NCBI GenBank assembly: GCA_045538935.1
Contig: JAZQEI010000027.1
Span: 139,959-203,958, forward strand
Source of the DNA: RGIG3013 sp045538935
GTDB taxonomy: Bacteria > Bacillota > Clostridia > Oscillospirales > Acutalibacteraceae
DNA: 64,000 bases
Direction: 5' to 3'
How positions within the stretch are numbered: position 1 is the first letter of the stretch; every line of letters starts with the position of its first letter. The translations under genes and the position numbers were made by a program. Below the pieces are notes generated by a model, which made no database searches, was not told where the DNA came from, and saw nothing but the letters and a program-made list of their open reading frames with translations. Shown here piece by piece: positions 1 to 6,823 of the stretch.

Positions 1-15
1 TAAATAACAAATAGT

Positions 16-45
16 TTGCAAATAATACTTTGTATACACTAAAAT
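16..45 (+). promoter_or_regulatory. Sigma-A type promoter of the membrane zinc peptidase gene
   Basis: TTGCAA at 16-21 and TAAAAT at 40-45 are separated by 18 bases, a reasonable sigma-A match. Transcription would start about 25 bases before the GTG start at 76. No other gene lies between. Confidence 0.4.
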
Positions 46-75
46 TAAAGTAAAAATACAAAGGAGCGTGCTTTT

Positions 76-771
76 GTGGGATTTTTCTATGGTTTTGATT
101 CAACCTATTTTATGTTTGTTATTCCGGCACTAATCATTTCGCTTTGGGCACAGTTGCGTGTTAAAACTACTTTTTCAAAATTTTCTCAAATCACGTCGAG
201 TAATAATATAACCGGCGAAGATGCCGCTAGAAAAGTACTGTTTGCTAATGGTGTGGCAAATGTGCGTATAGAGCGCGTTTCTGGCTCGCTAACCGACCAT
301 TACGACCCAAAAGAAAACGTTATACGCCTTTCAGACAGTGTGTATAATTCTACCAGCATAGCCGCAATCGGCGTTGCTGCGCATGAAGCTGGCCATGCCG
401 TGCAATATGCAATGGGATATGCCCCAATAAAAATACGTGCCGGAATTATAAATATCTCGAGAATTGGTTCTGTGCTTTCTTGGCCGATTTTTTTAATGGG
501 CTTAGTTTTTAATTTAGTACCGCTTATGAATCTTGGAATTATACTTTTCTCCGCCCTTTTATTATTTCAATTAGTTACACTACCGGTTGAATTTAACGCA
601 TCTAAGCGCGCGCTACAATCGCTACGTAATGACCAAATTTTATACAACGATGAAGAAATACAAGGTGCAAGAAAGGTTTTATCTGCCGCCGCAATGACAT
701 ATGTAGCCGCCATGATTTCATCTCTTGCGCATCTGCTTAGACTTCTAGCATTATCTAATCGCAGACGATAA
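76..771 (+). CDS. Membrane zinc metallopeptidase, YugP-like family
   Basis: This 231-residue integral membrane protein belongs to the putative neutral zinc metallopeptidase family represented by B. subtilis YugP. The sequence shows an N-terminal hydrophobic segment (about residues 10-26), the zinc motif HEAGH at residues 103-107, and two or three hydrophobic segments at about 130-170 followed by a Glu-containing LPVEFNAS motif that usually supplies the third zinc ligand. A last hydrophobic stretch ends in a short basic tail. The length is normal for the family. The start is GTG at 76, chosen because AAGGAG lies at 61-66 at good spacing. The gene stands alone and is closed by a strong hairpin. 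The family's physiological substrate is not established, so only protease activity at the membrane is inferred. Confidence 0.85.
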   Translation: MGFFYGFDSTYFMFVIPALIISLWAQLRVKTTFSKFSQITSSNNITGEDAARKVLFANGVANVRIERVSGSLTDHYDPKENVIRLSDSVYNSTSIAAIGVAAHEAGHAVQYAMGYAPIKIRAGIINISRIGSVLSWPIFLMGLVFNLVPLMNLGIILFSALLLFQLVTLPVEFNASKRALQSLRNDQILYNDEEIQGARKVLSAAAMTYVAAMISSLAHLLRLLALSNRRR

Positions 772-798
772 TTTAATACCCATAACATTATAATTAAA

Positions 799-830
799 GC
801 AACGAATCGTTTGATTCGTTGCTTTTTATA
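799..830 (+). terminator. Rho-independent terminator of the zinc peptidase gene
   Basis: A perfect 10-bp stem (799-808 with 813-822, arms GCAACGAATC/GATTCGTTGC) closes a 4-base loop and is followed by TTTTT on the plus strand. Confidence 0.85.
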
Positions 831-833
831 GTT

Positions 834-1046
834 TTATCGAGTTGTTACATCTAAAATTTTTATACCGTTTTCTCTTAAAATATTAACAGCGCTTTCAATG
901 GGCGGATATACCGCTATTGCATAACCACACCCGTATGATACACCGCTTATTTTATTAACTTCCGCCTTTATACCATAATGTTTTAACAAATCTCGGCCTT
1001 TTATGGCATAGGTTACGGTACCAGTAACAATATAAACCTTCTTCAT
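834..1046 (-). CDS. DUF3343 family small protein (putative Se/S carrier-like)
   Basis: A 70-residue protein beginning MKKVYIVTGTVTYA and containing SGVSYGCGYAIAV, the conserved thiol-bearing region of the DUF3343 family, which has been proposed to act as a sulfur or selenium carrier. The proposal is not proven for this protein. A longer reading frame exists upstream, but ATG at 1046 is preferred because GGAGTGGGG lies just before it and the family starts here. It is monocistronic and convergent with the peptidase gene. A protein this small gives no further domain evidence. Confidence 0.65.
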   Translation of the reverse strand: MKKVYIVTGTVTYAIKGRDLLKHYGIKAEVNKISGVSYGCGYAIAVYPPIESAVNILRENGIKILDVTTR

Positions 1047-1183
1047 TTTCCCCACTCCAATAAGGAAAGTTTGAAATTCCGTGCTAAATGTAAGCACAGT
1101 ATATTTTATGCCAAATAATAATATTTGCTAAAAACATGGTAGAAGAAGTTAGAATGGTTATACTACGTGTAAGGAGCGGTTAA

Positions 1184-1699
1184 ATGAAAACAGTTTTTAT
1201 AATGAGCGATGATAACGATCAAATTTATTTAGAAATTATTTGCATTCTAAAAAACTTTGGATTTAACATAATAGATTCTGAAAATACACATATAACACAA
1301 ACTAACAGATTTGCAATAAAGATTATGCCTAATTTGAACATATCTGCAAAAAAAGCTACTTTATTAGTTTTAAATGAAACAAAAACTAGACCGGTAACTC
1401 TTAATGGCTCTATAAAAGGCATTTGCGAATCATCAAATCAAAATGCGTTAAACATATTAAAACTTAGCAATATATCAACCATAGTTTGCGGCACATCTAA
1501 CACAGATACAATAACTTTTTCAAGTATAACCGATAATAAAGCTCTTATTAGTGTACAGCGACAAATAAAAACAACAAACGGCAAAATTGTTGAGCCTTGT
1601 GAAATACCAATAACCATAAATCACAAGTTTTCAAATTCTGCCGTTATATGTGCTTGTTCAGTTTTAATTTTAAACGATATTGATATTACAGAGTTATGA
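1184..1699 (+). CDS. Hypothetical protein, no recognised family
   Basis: I do not recognise this 171-residue protein. It starts with ATG after a clear ribosome binding site (AAGGAG, 9 bases before the start). It has no signal peptide or membrane segment. The composition is rich in Asn, Ile, Thr and Ser, and several cysteines lie in the second half (CGTS, EPCEIP and CACSV contexts), suggesting a small soluble alpha/beta protein. Its 3' end overlaps the convergent ABC ATPase gene by 14 bases. The gene is flanked by unrelated minus-strand genes, so context gives no functional clue. Codon use resembles the neighbours. Confidence 0.7.
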   Translation: MKTVFIMSDDNDQIYLEIICILKNFGFNIIDSENTHITQTNRFAIKIMPNLNISAKKATLLVLNETKTRPVTLNGSIKGICESSNQNALNILKLSNISTIVCGTSNTDTITFSSITDNKALISVQRQIKTTNGKIVEPCEIPITINHKFSNSAVICACSVLILNDIDITEL

Positions 1700-2258
1700 T
1701 TTGAGCTTCTAAGTTTTTAGCTAATACAGCACTATGAGTAACAACTATTAAGGTTCTTGTGCCCTTGTTTTTTATAATATAATTGGTTACTAATTCTGCC
1801 GTGGCCTCGTCCAAACCGGTTAAAGGTTCATCCATTAGAATTACATCACTCTCATGCCACAAAGCTCTTAAAAGTGACACTCTGCGTTTCATACCGCCGC
1901 TAAAACTTTTTACAGGTTTTAAAAGATCATCAGAGACAAATCCAACCTTTAAAAGTTCAGCATTAATATATTCGCTTTTAAGTTTAGGATTTGTAAGCAT
2001 TATGTTTTGGGTTGCAGTAAGGTGCTCACATAGTCTATTTTCTTGAAAAACATATGAGAAACGAATTTTATTATCTAATTCTATTTGTCCTTCATCCACT
2101 TTTTCAAGCCCGACAATTAGTCTAAGTAACGTAGTTTTACCTATTCCCGACTCTCCCATAATGGCATAGGTTTTGCCTTTTTTTAAAGAGACACTAAAAT
2201 TTTCAAAAACTTTTGTTTTTCCGTAGGTTTTACTAATATTTGAAATTAAAATATCCAT
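1686..2258 (-). CDS. ABC transporter ATP-binding protein, SsuB/TauB type
   Basis: This is the nucleotide-binding subunit of an importer of the nitrate/sulfonate/taurine class. A Walker A motif (GESGIGKTT) lies near residue 35, a Q-loop (FQEN) in the middle, the ABC signature SFSGGMKRRVSL at about 115, Walker B (VILMDEPLTGLD) at about 138 and the switch His (VVTHS) near 170. At about 190 residues it is shorter than the usual 240-260, ending soon after the H-loop, but all catalytic motifs are present. ATG at 2258 is chosen because AGGTGA sits before it; a GTG at 2267 overlapping the permease stop is possible but lacks a good binding site. It is the last gene of a three-gene operon with the permease and binding protein. 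Confidence 0.9.
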   Translation of the reverse strand: MDILISNISKTYGKTKVFENFSVSLKKGKTYAIMGESGIGKTTLLRLIVGLEKVDEGQIELDNKIRFSYVFQENRLCEHLTATQNIMLTNPKLKSEYINAELLKVGFVSDDLLKPVKSFSGGMKRRVSLLRALWHESDVILMDEPLTGLDEATAELVTNYIIKNKGTRTLIVVTHSAVLAKNLEAQIITL

Positions 2259-2263
2259 ATAAA

Positions 2264-3010
2264 TCACCTACTGTCTGTTTTTAAAAAGGAATTTACGACT
2301 GCTAATATTATTTTTTCAAATAATACACTTAAAATAATTATACATAATGTCCAGGCAAGAACACTTGCTGTGTCAAAATATATTTTAGACATATACATAC
2401 CTTCGCCAATAGAAAACCTTGGCACACCTATAACCTCCGCTGCTACGCCGGATTTAAATGCCATGCCAACCGCAAGTTTTATACCGCTTAGTACAAACGG
2501 AGAAATATTAGGTCTGTAAATGTGCATGAATTTGGGTTTCAGTCCCACTTTAAACACCCTACACATTTCAAGCATTTTGATTGGAACATTGTTAAAGCCC
2601 TCTAAAGTGTTTACATATATTATTGGAAACACTACTGCAAAAATGATTAACGGAGTTAACCACTCAGAGCCAAACCATATTAGCAATAAAATTACAACCG
2701 ACGCTACCGGAACTGTTTTCATAAGTGTAATTATTGGGCTTAAAACATCTGCTAGCAACTTGTTTTTGTATGCCAAAAAGCTTAGTACTATAGCTATAAC
2801 AAATGCTAAAATAAAACCAATTGATATTCTAAGCAACGACCAAGCAACGCTTAACAAAAAATCATTATCACCAATTTTTAAAAACAATGTATATACCGTT
2901 TCTATTGGACCCACTAAAATTATAGGGTCATTAACAATTAGCGATACTATTTGCCAAACAGACAACCAAGCAATAACAATAATTGTTTTACGGAATATAG
3001 TAGAATTCAT
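2264..3010 (-). CDS. ABC transporter permease, SsuC/TauC type
   Basis: This 248-residue inner-membrane subunit of the importer has about six hydrophobic segments and the binding-protein-dependent permease fold. The EAA-type cytoplasmic loop is seen around GMAFKSGVAAEVIGVPRFSIGEGMYMS, the contact site for the ATPase. Its start overlaps the end of the binding-protein gene by 23 bases, and its stop lies just before the ATPase start, so the three subunits are translationally linked. The substrate cannot be read from this subunit. Confidence 0.9.
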   Translation of the reverse strand: MNSTIFRKTIIVIAWLSVWQIVSLIVNDPIILVGPIETVYTLFLKIGDNDFLLSVAWSLLRISIGFILAFVIAIVLSFLAYKNKLLADVLSPIITLMKTVPVASVVILLLIWFGSEWLTPLIIFAVVFPIIYVNTLEGFNNVPIKMLEMCRVFKVGLKPKFMHIYRPNISPFVLSGIKLAVGMAFKSGVAAEVIGVPRFSIGEGMYMSKIYFDTASVLAWTLCIIILSVLFEKIILAVVNSFLKTDSR

Positions 3011-3959
3011 CAGCAGGTAAATTACCTCCTATGGAAGTTTTATCCATATCATAAAGAACCTTTAAATAAGACGATAATTTTTCTTTCATGGATGTTCCCG
3101 TAACCGATACCGTATTGCAATAAGGAATTGCCTTAACCGCAATAGGTTCTTTTGCAATTATACCAAGTTCTGTTACAATTTTTGCTGCAGACTGAATGTC
3201 TTGCTTAACAAATTCAACAGATTCTTTGTGTTCATTTAAGAAAATTTCAACCAAAGATTTGTGTTGCTCTAAAAACTCATTTCTAACAATAGTAACACCA
3301 GTTACAGTAGCTGCGTTAGGTTCTTTATCGGTCCAAGCTTTAGAAAGATCAATAGTTATCTTTAAATTAGTATTTTGAATTGTCGCCGCAGTTGCAAATG
3401 GTTGTGGCAATAAACCAACAGCCTTATTATCGGCAGAAAGTGCGCTTAAAACCTCGGTAGCTTCGGCCTTATATTCTAATTTAACATCATCTAAACCAAT
3501 AGAATATAGTCCTAAAACATACTGTAATGAATAGTCAGGTGTGGTACCCTTTCCTGTTAAGTAAATAGTTTTACCCTTTAAACTTTCTATTGTGGTAATG
3601 GTATCATCTGCAGTTACAAAATATAAAACTCCCAAAGTGTTCAAATTAATTACAGATATTTTTCCACCGGTTTTGTTATATAAAACGGATGCGAGGTTTG
3701 CAGGAATTAAAGCAATATCTACTTCATTATTTATAATTTTAGCCGCCATAGCATCTGCCGCGGTTTCCATTACAAATTCATAATTTGCCTTTGTAGCAGA
3801 ATTATTTTTATCATTAATAATTCCCGAAAGACCTATTGATGTAGCGCCCTTTAAAGAGCCAACTCTAATAATAGTATTATCTATCGTTTCTTTACCCTTA
3901 CAACCTGCAAATGTTAATAAAAGCATGGTTGCCAATATTAATGCAATAATTTTTTTCAT
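2988..3959 (-). CDS. ABC transporter substrate-binding lipoprotein, NMT1/SsuA family
   Basis: A 323-residue lipoprotein that captures substrate for the adjacent permease. The N-terminus is a lipoprotein signal (MKKIIALILA...LTFAGC) with the lipidated Cys near residue 20. The mature part has the periplasmic-binding type II pattern of the SsuA/TauA/NrtA group (VRVG-like start, AADAMAAKIINNEVDIALIPANLAS, then an LKGKTIYLTGKG hinge region). ATG at 3959 is preferred over an upstream TTG. It is the first gene of the operon and divergent from a Crp/Fnr-like regulator, suggesting regulated uptake. Sulfonate, taurine, nitrate or a thiamine precursor are all possible ligands. Confidence 0.88.
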   Translation of the reverse strand: MKKIIALILATMLLLTFAGCKGKETIDNTIIRVGSLKGATSIGLSGIINDKNNSATKANYEFVMETAADAMAAKIINNEVDIALIPANLASVLYNKTGGKISVINLNTLGVLYFVTADDTITTIESLKGKTIYLTGKGTTPDYSLQYVLGLYSIGLDDVKLEYKAEATEVLSALSADNKAVGLLPQPFATAATIQNTNLKITIDLSKAWTDKEPNAATVTGVTIVRNEFLEQHKSLVEIFLNEHKESVEFVKQDIQSAAKIVTELGIIAKEPIAVKAIPYCNTVSVTGTSMKEKLSSYLKVLYDMDKTSIGGNLPADEFYYIP

Positions 3960-3978
3960 ACAAAACAACTTCTTCCTA

Positions 3979-4006
3979 TTGAATTTTTTTTTTATTATAG
4001 TATAAT
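3979..4006 (+). promoter_or_regulatory. Promoter of the Crp/Fnr-like regulator gene
   Basis: TTGAAT (3979-3984) and a perfect TATAAT (4001-4006) are spaced by 16 bases. The predicted start near 4013 lies just before the palindrome at 4022-4035, so a protein bound there would block elongation of this transcript. Confidence 0.6.
3994..3999 (-). promoter_or_regulatory. -10 element of the divergent ABC transporter promoter
   Basis: On the minus strand 3999-3994 reads TATAAT. No acceptable -35 hexamer lies 16-18 bases upstream (the sequence there reads CATAAA), as expected for a promoter needing an activator. The predicted +1 is about 3987. Confidence 0.5.
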
Positions 4007-4021
4007 AAATATGAAATTTAT

Positions 4022-4035
4022 GTTGTTTTTACAAC
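4022..4035. promoter_or_regulatory. Putative Crp/Fnr-family operator palindrome
   Basis: GTTGT-TTTT-ACAAC is a perfect 5+4+5 palindrome, the same geometry as FNR-type sites (half-site, 4 bases, half-site). Its centre (4028.5) lies at -41.5 relative to the predicted start of the ABC transporter transcript, the class II activator position. It also lies between the regulator's own promoter and start codon. Confidence 0.5.
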
Positions 4036-4048
4036 GAAAGTGAGAAAT

Positions 4049-4711
4049 ATGGAAAAATATATTAATATTTTAAAAAATTGTGTGCTTTTTAACAAGTTGA
4101 ACGAAATACAAATATCAACATTTTTACAAACACTAAATACAAATGTAAAAACTTATAGAAAAGATGAATACATATATTACGAAGGCCAAGAAATTGAAAG
4201 CATTGGAATTATATTACAAGGTAACGTTAGAGTAATTTCAACCGATTATTTTGGGAACGACTCAATATATTCTGTCTTGACTGTTTCTGATATATTTGGA
4301 GAAGCATTGTTTGCTATTGAAAACAAGAATATGCCTTTTAGCATTGTAGCATCCAGCGATAGCAAAATATTATTTATAAGAAAAGATAATCTGTTTTCAG
4401 ACGATACTACTACCGACGAAAGTAATATTATTGTTAAAAACCTTATATGTATTCTTGCCGAGAAAACACTAAAGTTCAGACAAACACTTGAGCATGTTAC
4501 ACGCCGCACAACAAGACAAAAGGTTTTATCGTATCTTTCACATACTGCAAAGTCAGTTGGCTCCGATACATTTTATATTCCCTTTAATCGTCAACAACTT
4601 GCAGACTATTTGGCGGTCGAACGCAGTGCATTATCGGCAGAACTAAGCCGTATGCAAAATGAAAACCTAATAGAATATCATAAAAATAAATTTACCTTAA
4701 AAAACAAATAA
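4049..4711 (+). CDS. Crp/Fnr family transcriptional regulator
   Basis: A 220-residue cytoplasmic regulator. The N-terminal half is a cyclic-nucleotide-binding-like beta barrel (YRKDEYIYYEGQEIESIGIILQGNVRV at about 35-62). A dimerisation helix follows, then a C-terminal Crp-type winged helix with the recognition segment RQQLADYLAVERSALSAELSRMQ at about 182-204. It has no clustered N-terminal cysteines like FNR, so an oxygen-sensing iron-sulfur cluster is not apparent. ATG at 4049 is chosen; a GTG 9 bases upstream is less likely. The gene is divergent from the SsuABC-like operon with a shared palindromic site, so it probably controls that transporter and itself. Its effector is unknown. Confidence 0.88.
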   Translation: MEKYINILKNCVLFNKLNEIQISTFLQTLNTNVKTYRKDEYIYYEGQEIESIGIILQGNVRVISTDYFGNDSIYSVLTVSDIFGEALFAIENKNMPFSIVASSDSKILFIRKDNLFSDDTTTDESNIIVKNLICILAEKTLKFRQTLEHVTRRTTRQKVLSYLSHTAKSVGSDTFYIPFNRQQLADYLAVERSALSAELSRMQNENLIEYHKNKFTLKNK

Positions 4712-4740
4712 AGCGGATGCAATGCATCCGCTTTATTTGT
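4704..4740. terminator. Bidirectional terminator between regulator and LCP gene
   Basis: A perfect 17-bp stem (4704-4720 with 4724-4740) closes a 3-base loop. The regulator stop codon lies inside the left arm. The A/T-rich stem ends serve both converging transcripts. Confidence 0.85.
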
Positions 4741-4762
4741 TAATATCATCTAATGCTTAAAA

Positions 4763-6634
4763 TTAATTGTTATTTTCCTCGGGTTCAGATTCTGTGGGTT
4801 TTGAGCTACTTTGGGCGGGTTTGCTACTGCTAGTTTCAACTTTATCATTATCATCTTTATCACTAGAGGTGCTGCTTGTTGGTTTTGACGAAGAGCTTGC
4901 TTTAGATGACGAGGATGACTCTTCACTGGATGTTGAATCTTGTGATGATGTTGAAGCGCTAGACTCCACATCAGACGAAGCGGTTTGTTTATCAGATGAT
5001 GTAGTAGTCTCGCTTGAGGTTGTAGTTTCACTAGGCTTAGACTGTGTGGTTTGAGGCTTGCTAGATGTATTATTGTTTTTGTTGCCTCCCCAAATATATT
5101 CAGGGTCTTTGGTGTTGCCCAAGTTAGCATTGCTTTCACTTAAAACTTCGGCACCTTCAAGCATTTCGCCGTTCATAATTTTTGCAATATCGGCCTTTGC
5201 TTCGGCAATTTTTTCTTCACTTAATAAACAAACATAAAGCGGCTTTGTCGCCGAATATGAGTAGCAACATTTTTTAGCACCTTTACCATCTACCGCTAAA
5301 GACTTAATTGCCCAGTCGCTGCCGTCGGACAGTTGCATTTTTACTATATCGGTAATTTGGTCGGTAGTCATATTAGTTTGCATATTGCTAGAAACGGTAG
5401 ATAAAATAGACGAATAACCCTTTAAAATAGATTTAGACATCATTTTATTAAGCATTGCTTTAATTACAAGCTGCTGGTTTTTACCGCGTTGATTATCCCC
5501 AGCATTAAACGCATGACGTTCTCTTGCAAAAGCAAGTGCTTGCTCACCGTTAAAATGGTTATTACCCTTTTCAAATCTAATGCCTTCAACAGATGTAAAT
5601 GTAAACGGACAATAAATGTCTATACCGCCTAAAGCATCAACAATTTTTAAAACTGATGTAAAGTTTACACGCACAAAATAGTTAATTTTTGTATCGTAAA
5701 CTTGCTCTAATGTTGCAATAGATTTTTCAACACCGTAAATTCCGGCATGAGTAAGTTTATCTTTAAGGTTTTTTGTAACACCTGGAATATCTACATAACC
5801 ATCACGTGAGGTTGTAAGAAGCATAATTTGCTTTGTTGTGGGATTAACAAAGGCAATAATGTTAACGTCACTTCGGCTTCTTGCTTTTATAGAACCATAG
5901 GTATCTATACCGCTTATATATATTGCAAATGGGTCTTTGGTTACGTCTACGTGAGTAGCATTTAGGCTATTTTCGTTTTTAACCTTAATTTCTATAGTAT
6001 CAATAATTCTTATATCGTCACTAAAGCCCTCTATGTCTTCATTTACCATGTCGTTATGAATTGGGTTGTAAATAATAGCACCTATTTTTTTATCGAACAA
6101 GGCTTCCACAAGATGTAAAATTCCATCGTACTCTGTTGTATTAAGTTCAGTTTTTAACTTTTTGTTCCATTTTTCAATTGCTGTATCTACATTTTCGCGG
6201 TCAAGTGTATCGCAAATACCAATTTTATAATCTTTAACATCTTCTAACGTTTGGGCGGAATCTTCTTTTAAAACAGCAACTGCAATAGTCTCAACAGTAT
6301 AGTCTATATCGGTTATTGAACCAAGCAAAGATGTTATTTTAAGAAGATGAAAATCAGAGAAAAGCAAAACCACACACATAATTCCGGCAACAATTCTGCC
6401 GGCTAAACGTATTTTGTTTTTCATTTGAGAATAAATGCAAAACAGTAATGTTCCTAATAGTAAAACAACAACAATACCCAAATACAATAATGGCAAAACG
6501 TCTAGGTACAATAACACGGCTATTGTTACTATAGAAAGCAACATTAAAACTGCGCAAAACGCTAAGCTTATGCGTTGTTGAATTTGTTTTTTAGTTAACT
6601 TAGCTTTAACATTATCCTTTGAATGCTTACCCAT
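4763..6634 (-). CDS. LytR-CpsA-Psr (LCP) family protein with three TM helices and Ser-rich tail
   Basis: LCP enzymes transfer undecaprenyl-linked glycopolymers to peptidoglycan at the outer membrane face. This 623-residue member has about three hydrophobic helices within the first 110 residues instead of the usual one, an accessory extracytoplasmic region, and then an LCP domain from about 235 containing TTSRDGYVDIPGV and FARERHAFNAGDNQRGKNQQ, the conserved Arg/Asp pyrophosphate-binding elements. The last 110 or so residues are a low-complexity Ser/Thr/Lys/Pro/Glu tail ending in several Asn. ATG at 6634 follows AAAGGTGA at good spacing. The extra reading frames over the tail are repeats of its codons, not genes. 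The tail may be a wall-spanning or flexible segment (inference). Confidence 0.88.
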   Translation of the reverse strand: MGKHSKDNVKAKLTKKQIQQRISLAFCAVLMLLSIVTIAVLLYLDVLPLLYLGIVVVLLLGTLLFCIYSQMKNKIRLAGRIVAGIMCVVLLFSDFHLLKITSLLGSITDIDYTVETIAVAVLKEDSAQTLEDVKDYKIGICDTLDRENVDTAIEKWNKKLKTELNTTEYDGILHLVEALFDKKIGAIIYNPIHNDMVNEDIEGFSDDIRIIDTIEIKVKNENSLNATHVDVTKDPFAIYISGIDTYGSIKARSRSDVNIIAFVNPTTKQIMLLTTSRDGYVDIPGVTKNLKDKLTHAGIYGVEKSIATLEQVYDTKINYFVRVNFTSVLKIVDALGGIDIYCPFTFTSVEGIRFEKGNNHFNGEQALAFARERHAFNAGDNQRGKNQQLVIKAMLNKMMSKSILKGYSSILSTVSSNMQTNMTTDQITDIVKMQLSDGSDWAIKSLAVDGKGAKKCCYSYSATKPLYVCLLSEEKIAEAKADIAKIMNGEMLEGAEVLSESNANLGNTKDPEYIWGGNKNNNTSSKPQTTQSKPSETTTSSETTTSSDKQTASSDVESSASTSSQDSTSSEESSSSSKASSSSKPTSSTSSDKDDNDKVETSSSKPAQSSSKPTESEPEENNN

Positions 6635-6677
6635 TATATCGTCACCTTTACATATAATAATCATAACAATTCATGTT

Positions 6678-6706
6678 ATTATAACACAACAAGCAACTTA
6701 TTTCAA
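6678..6706 (-). promoter_or_regulatory. Promoter of the LCP gene
   Basis: On the minus strand TTGAAA (6706-6701), 17 bases, then TATAAT (6683-6678). An inverted repeat ATAACA-N5-TGTTAT (6663-6679) overlaps the -10 and start region and could be an operator, but no regulator can be named. Confidence 0.65.
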
Positions 6707-6757
6707 CACATCAAATATTAACGATGTTTAAATTTTAAATATAATTATTGGTTTTTC

Positions 6758-6786
6758 TTGTGTGCTATTATATTTTGTGGTATTAT
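6758..6786 (+). promoter_or_regulatory. Promoter of the rRNA methyltransferase gene
   Basis: TTGTGT (6758-6763), a 17-base spacer, then TATTAT (6781-6786). It lies about 38 bases before the start codon at 6824. Confidence 0.5.
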
Positions 6787-6823
6787 TTATTTGTAAACAA
6801 CATTTGCTTAAAGGACTTAATTT

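Noticed and set aside
4750..5139. A minus-strand reading frame and a plus-strand frame rich in Ser/Leu over the LCP tail
   Set aside because: Both are shadows of the repetitive serine codons of the LCP tail. Neither has a start signal.
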